DNA of 64,000 nt from Gordionus sp. m RMFG-2023 (taxonomy: Eukaryota > Nematomorpha > Gordioida > Chordodea > Parachordodidae), in assembly GCF_954871325.1 (NCBI RefSeq), contig NC_088775.1, positions 45,237,561 through 45,301,560 on the forward strand. The letters are read 5' to 3'. The notes under the pieces were generated by a model. The model did no database searches. It saw nothing but the letters and a program-made list of their open reading frames with translations, and had not been told where the DNA came from. The position numbers and the translations under genes are program-made. Of this stretch, positions 63,241 through 64,000 are shown one piece after another; the first letter of the stretch is position 1; each line of letters starts with the position of its first letter.

Positions 63241-63530
63241 GCAATTATTTTATTTTTTGTAAAATATTCAGTTTCTCTTTCTGCTTTTATAGCAATATTA
63301 GCTTGCTTTAAAGGATTTGAATCAATAGTATAATTAGATAAGAGATTAAATGTCTTATCCTTTTCAAGTGTAAATATTGATTGTGGCAATTATTTTATTT
63401 TTTGTAAAATATTCAGTTTCTCTTTCTGCTTTTATAGCAATATTAGCTTGCTTTAAAGGATTTGAATCAATAGTATAATTAGATAAGAGATTAAATGTCT
63501 TATCCTTTTCAAGTGTGAATATTGATTGTG
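63241..63530. repeat. 145-bp tandem duplication upstream of the LINE
   Basis: Two almost identical 145-bp units (63241-63385 and 63386-63530), each from GCAATTATTTTATTTTTTG to AATATTGATTGTG. They start 121 bp upstream of the LINE's first codon and may be promoter monomers of the element or a local duplication. Confidence 0.92.
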
Positions 63531-63875
63531 TTTTGTGCATTTAAATAAAATGTTTGGATGACAATTTTATATTAGTCAACAGTTTTTGGTATAAAAAAGG
63601 GTAAATTGTAAAGATTGGTAAGAATGATAGAATTGATAATGTAGAGTGTTTTGTTGGGAATAATATAAAAGAACTTGTTGGTTATTAATTGATGTATAAT
63701 AATTGAGGATGATTGGTAATCTAAAAGTAAAGGAAATATTAAAGGAAAAAATATTTACTTAAATTTTTTGTATCATTAATCTACAATTAAATTTTGATAT
63801 ATTGGAATTGTATAGAATTCATTGATGCAAAATTATGAAAGAGGACTGAATATTTTGGATGATAAAATCATTTTT
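63531..63875. other. AT-rich DNA without a recognised gene
   Basis: No frame, repeat or terminus recognised. Confidence 0.5.
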
Positions 63876-63885
63876 ATGTCAGGTT

Positions 63886-64000
63886 GTGGTATTGGCAGTG
63901 GTTGTAGTGTTGGCAGTGGTTGTAGTGTTGGCAGTGGTTGTGGTGTTGGCAGTGGTTATAGTGTTGGCAGTGATTGTAGTGTTGGCAGTGGTTGTAGTGT
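63886..64000 (+). repeat. 18-bp GC-richer minisatellite running off the window
   Basis: Units close to GTTGGCAGTGGTTGTAGT, at least six copies, still going at base 64000. In one plus frame it reads as VGSGCS repeats after an ATG at 63876. Unit differences are all A/G transitions and all change the amino acid in that frame, which argues against constraint on such a protein, though the array may belong to an exon beyond the window. Confidence 0.9.

Overview
The window is very AT-rich eukaryotic DNA. Two protein-coding genes with spliceosomal GT...AG introns can be joined phase-perfectly, and the rest is mostly transposable elements at many stages of decay. An animal-type lysophosphatidic acid acyltransferase (AGPAT1/2 type), several hAT lineages (TTF/DUF4371 and BED types), a Sola-like long-TIR transposon, Helitron-like 3' ends, an LTR element and a LINE with a restriction-enzyme-like endonuclease point to an invertebrate metazoan. 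I cannot name the species. No bacterial features (operons, ribosome binding sites, CRISPR) apply.

Layout. 1-5764: relic of a minus-strand TTF-type hAT transposon whose own 5' zinc-finger segment lies inverted beside it, then gene-free DNA. 5812-9616: four-exon gene for an asparagine-rich single-pass membrane protein (about 1157 residues) with six degenerate repeats that each end in W-L-Q/E; function unknown. 9617-19094: gene-poor, with two hAT MITEs, an AT-rich 292-bp tandem duplication and one 1.2-kb hAT copy. 19115-24313: six-exon AGPAT gene (357 residues from the first in-frame ATG) whose first intron is swollen by a 2.6-kb BED-type hAT with a perfect 8-bp target duplication. 24314-36185: decayed LINE copies, one split by two later insertions, a short unknown terminal exon at 27071-27360, and several MITEs.

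36186-51330 is a four-level nest. A small outer hAT (8-bp TSD, 7 of 8 matching) contains a second hAT (36622-49543, perfect TSD GTATTTGA). That contains a Gypsy-type LTR element (38452-45477, TSD TTAAG), whose left LTR contains a Sola-like element with TIRs of about 0.6 kb (38479-41103, TSD TGGC). The outer element carries a further MITE (49824-50641, perfect TSD CTTATATT).

52560-59023: a LINE tail cut in two by a 6-kb insertion that itself holds LINE, hAT and Helitron pieces, tRNA-like modules and a 230-bp GATA microsatellite. 60217-63120: the best-preserved LINE (minus), with one in-frame stop and two compensating frameshifts, and a 145-bp tandem duplication just upstream of its 5' end. The window ends inside an 18-bp minisatellite.

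How the parts fit together: the two host genes show no functional link. The AGPAT would act in phospholipid and triglyceride synthesis on the endoplasmic reticulum, and the repeat protein looks like a cell-surface receptor or adhesin by topology only. Most of the remaining recognisable sequence is mobile DNA, and perfect target duplications allow the order of insertion to be read directly.
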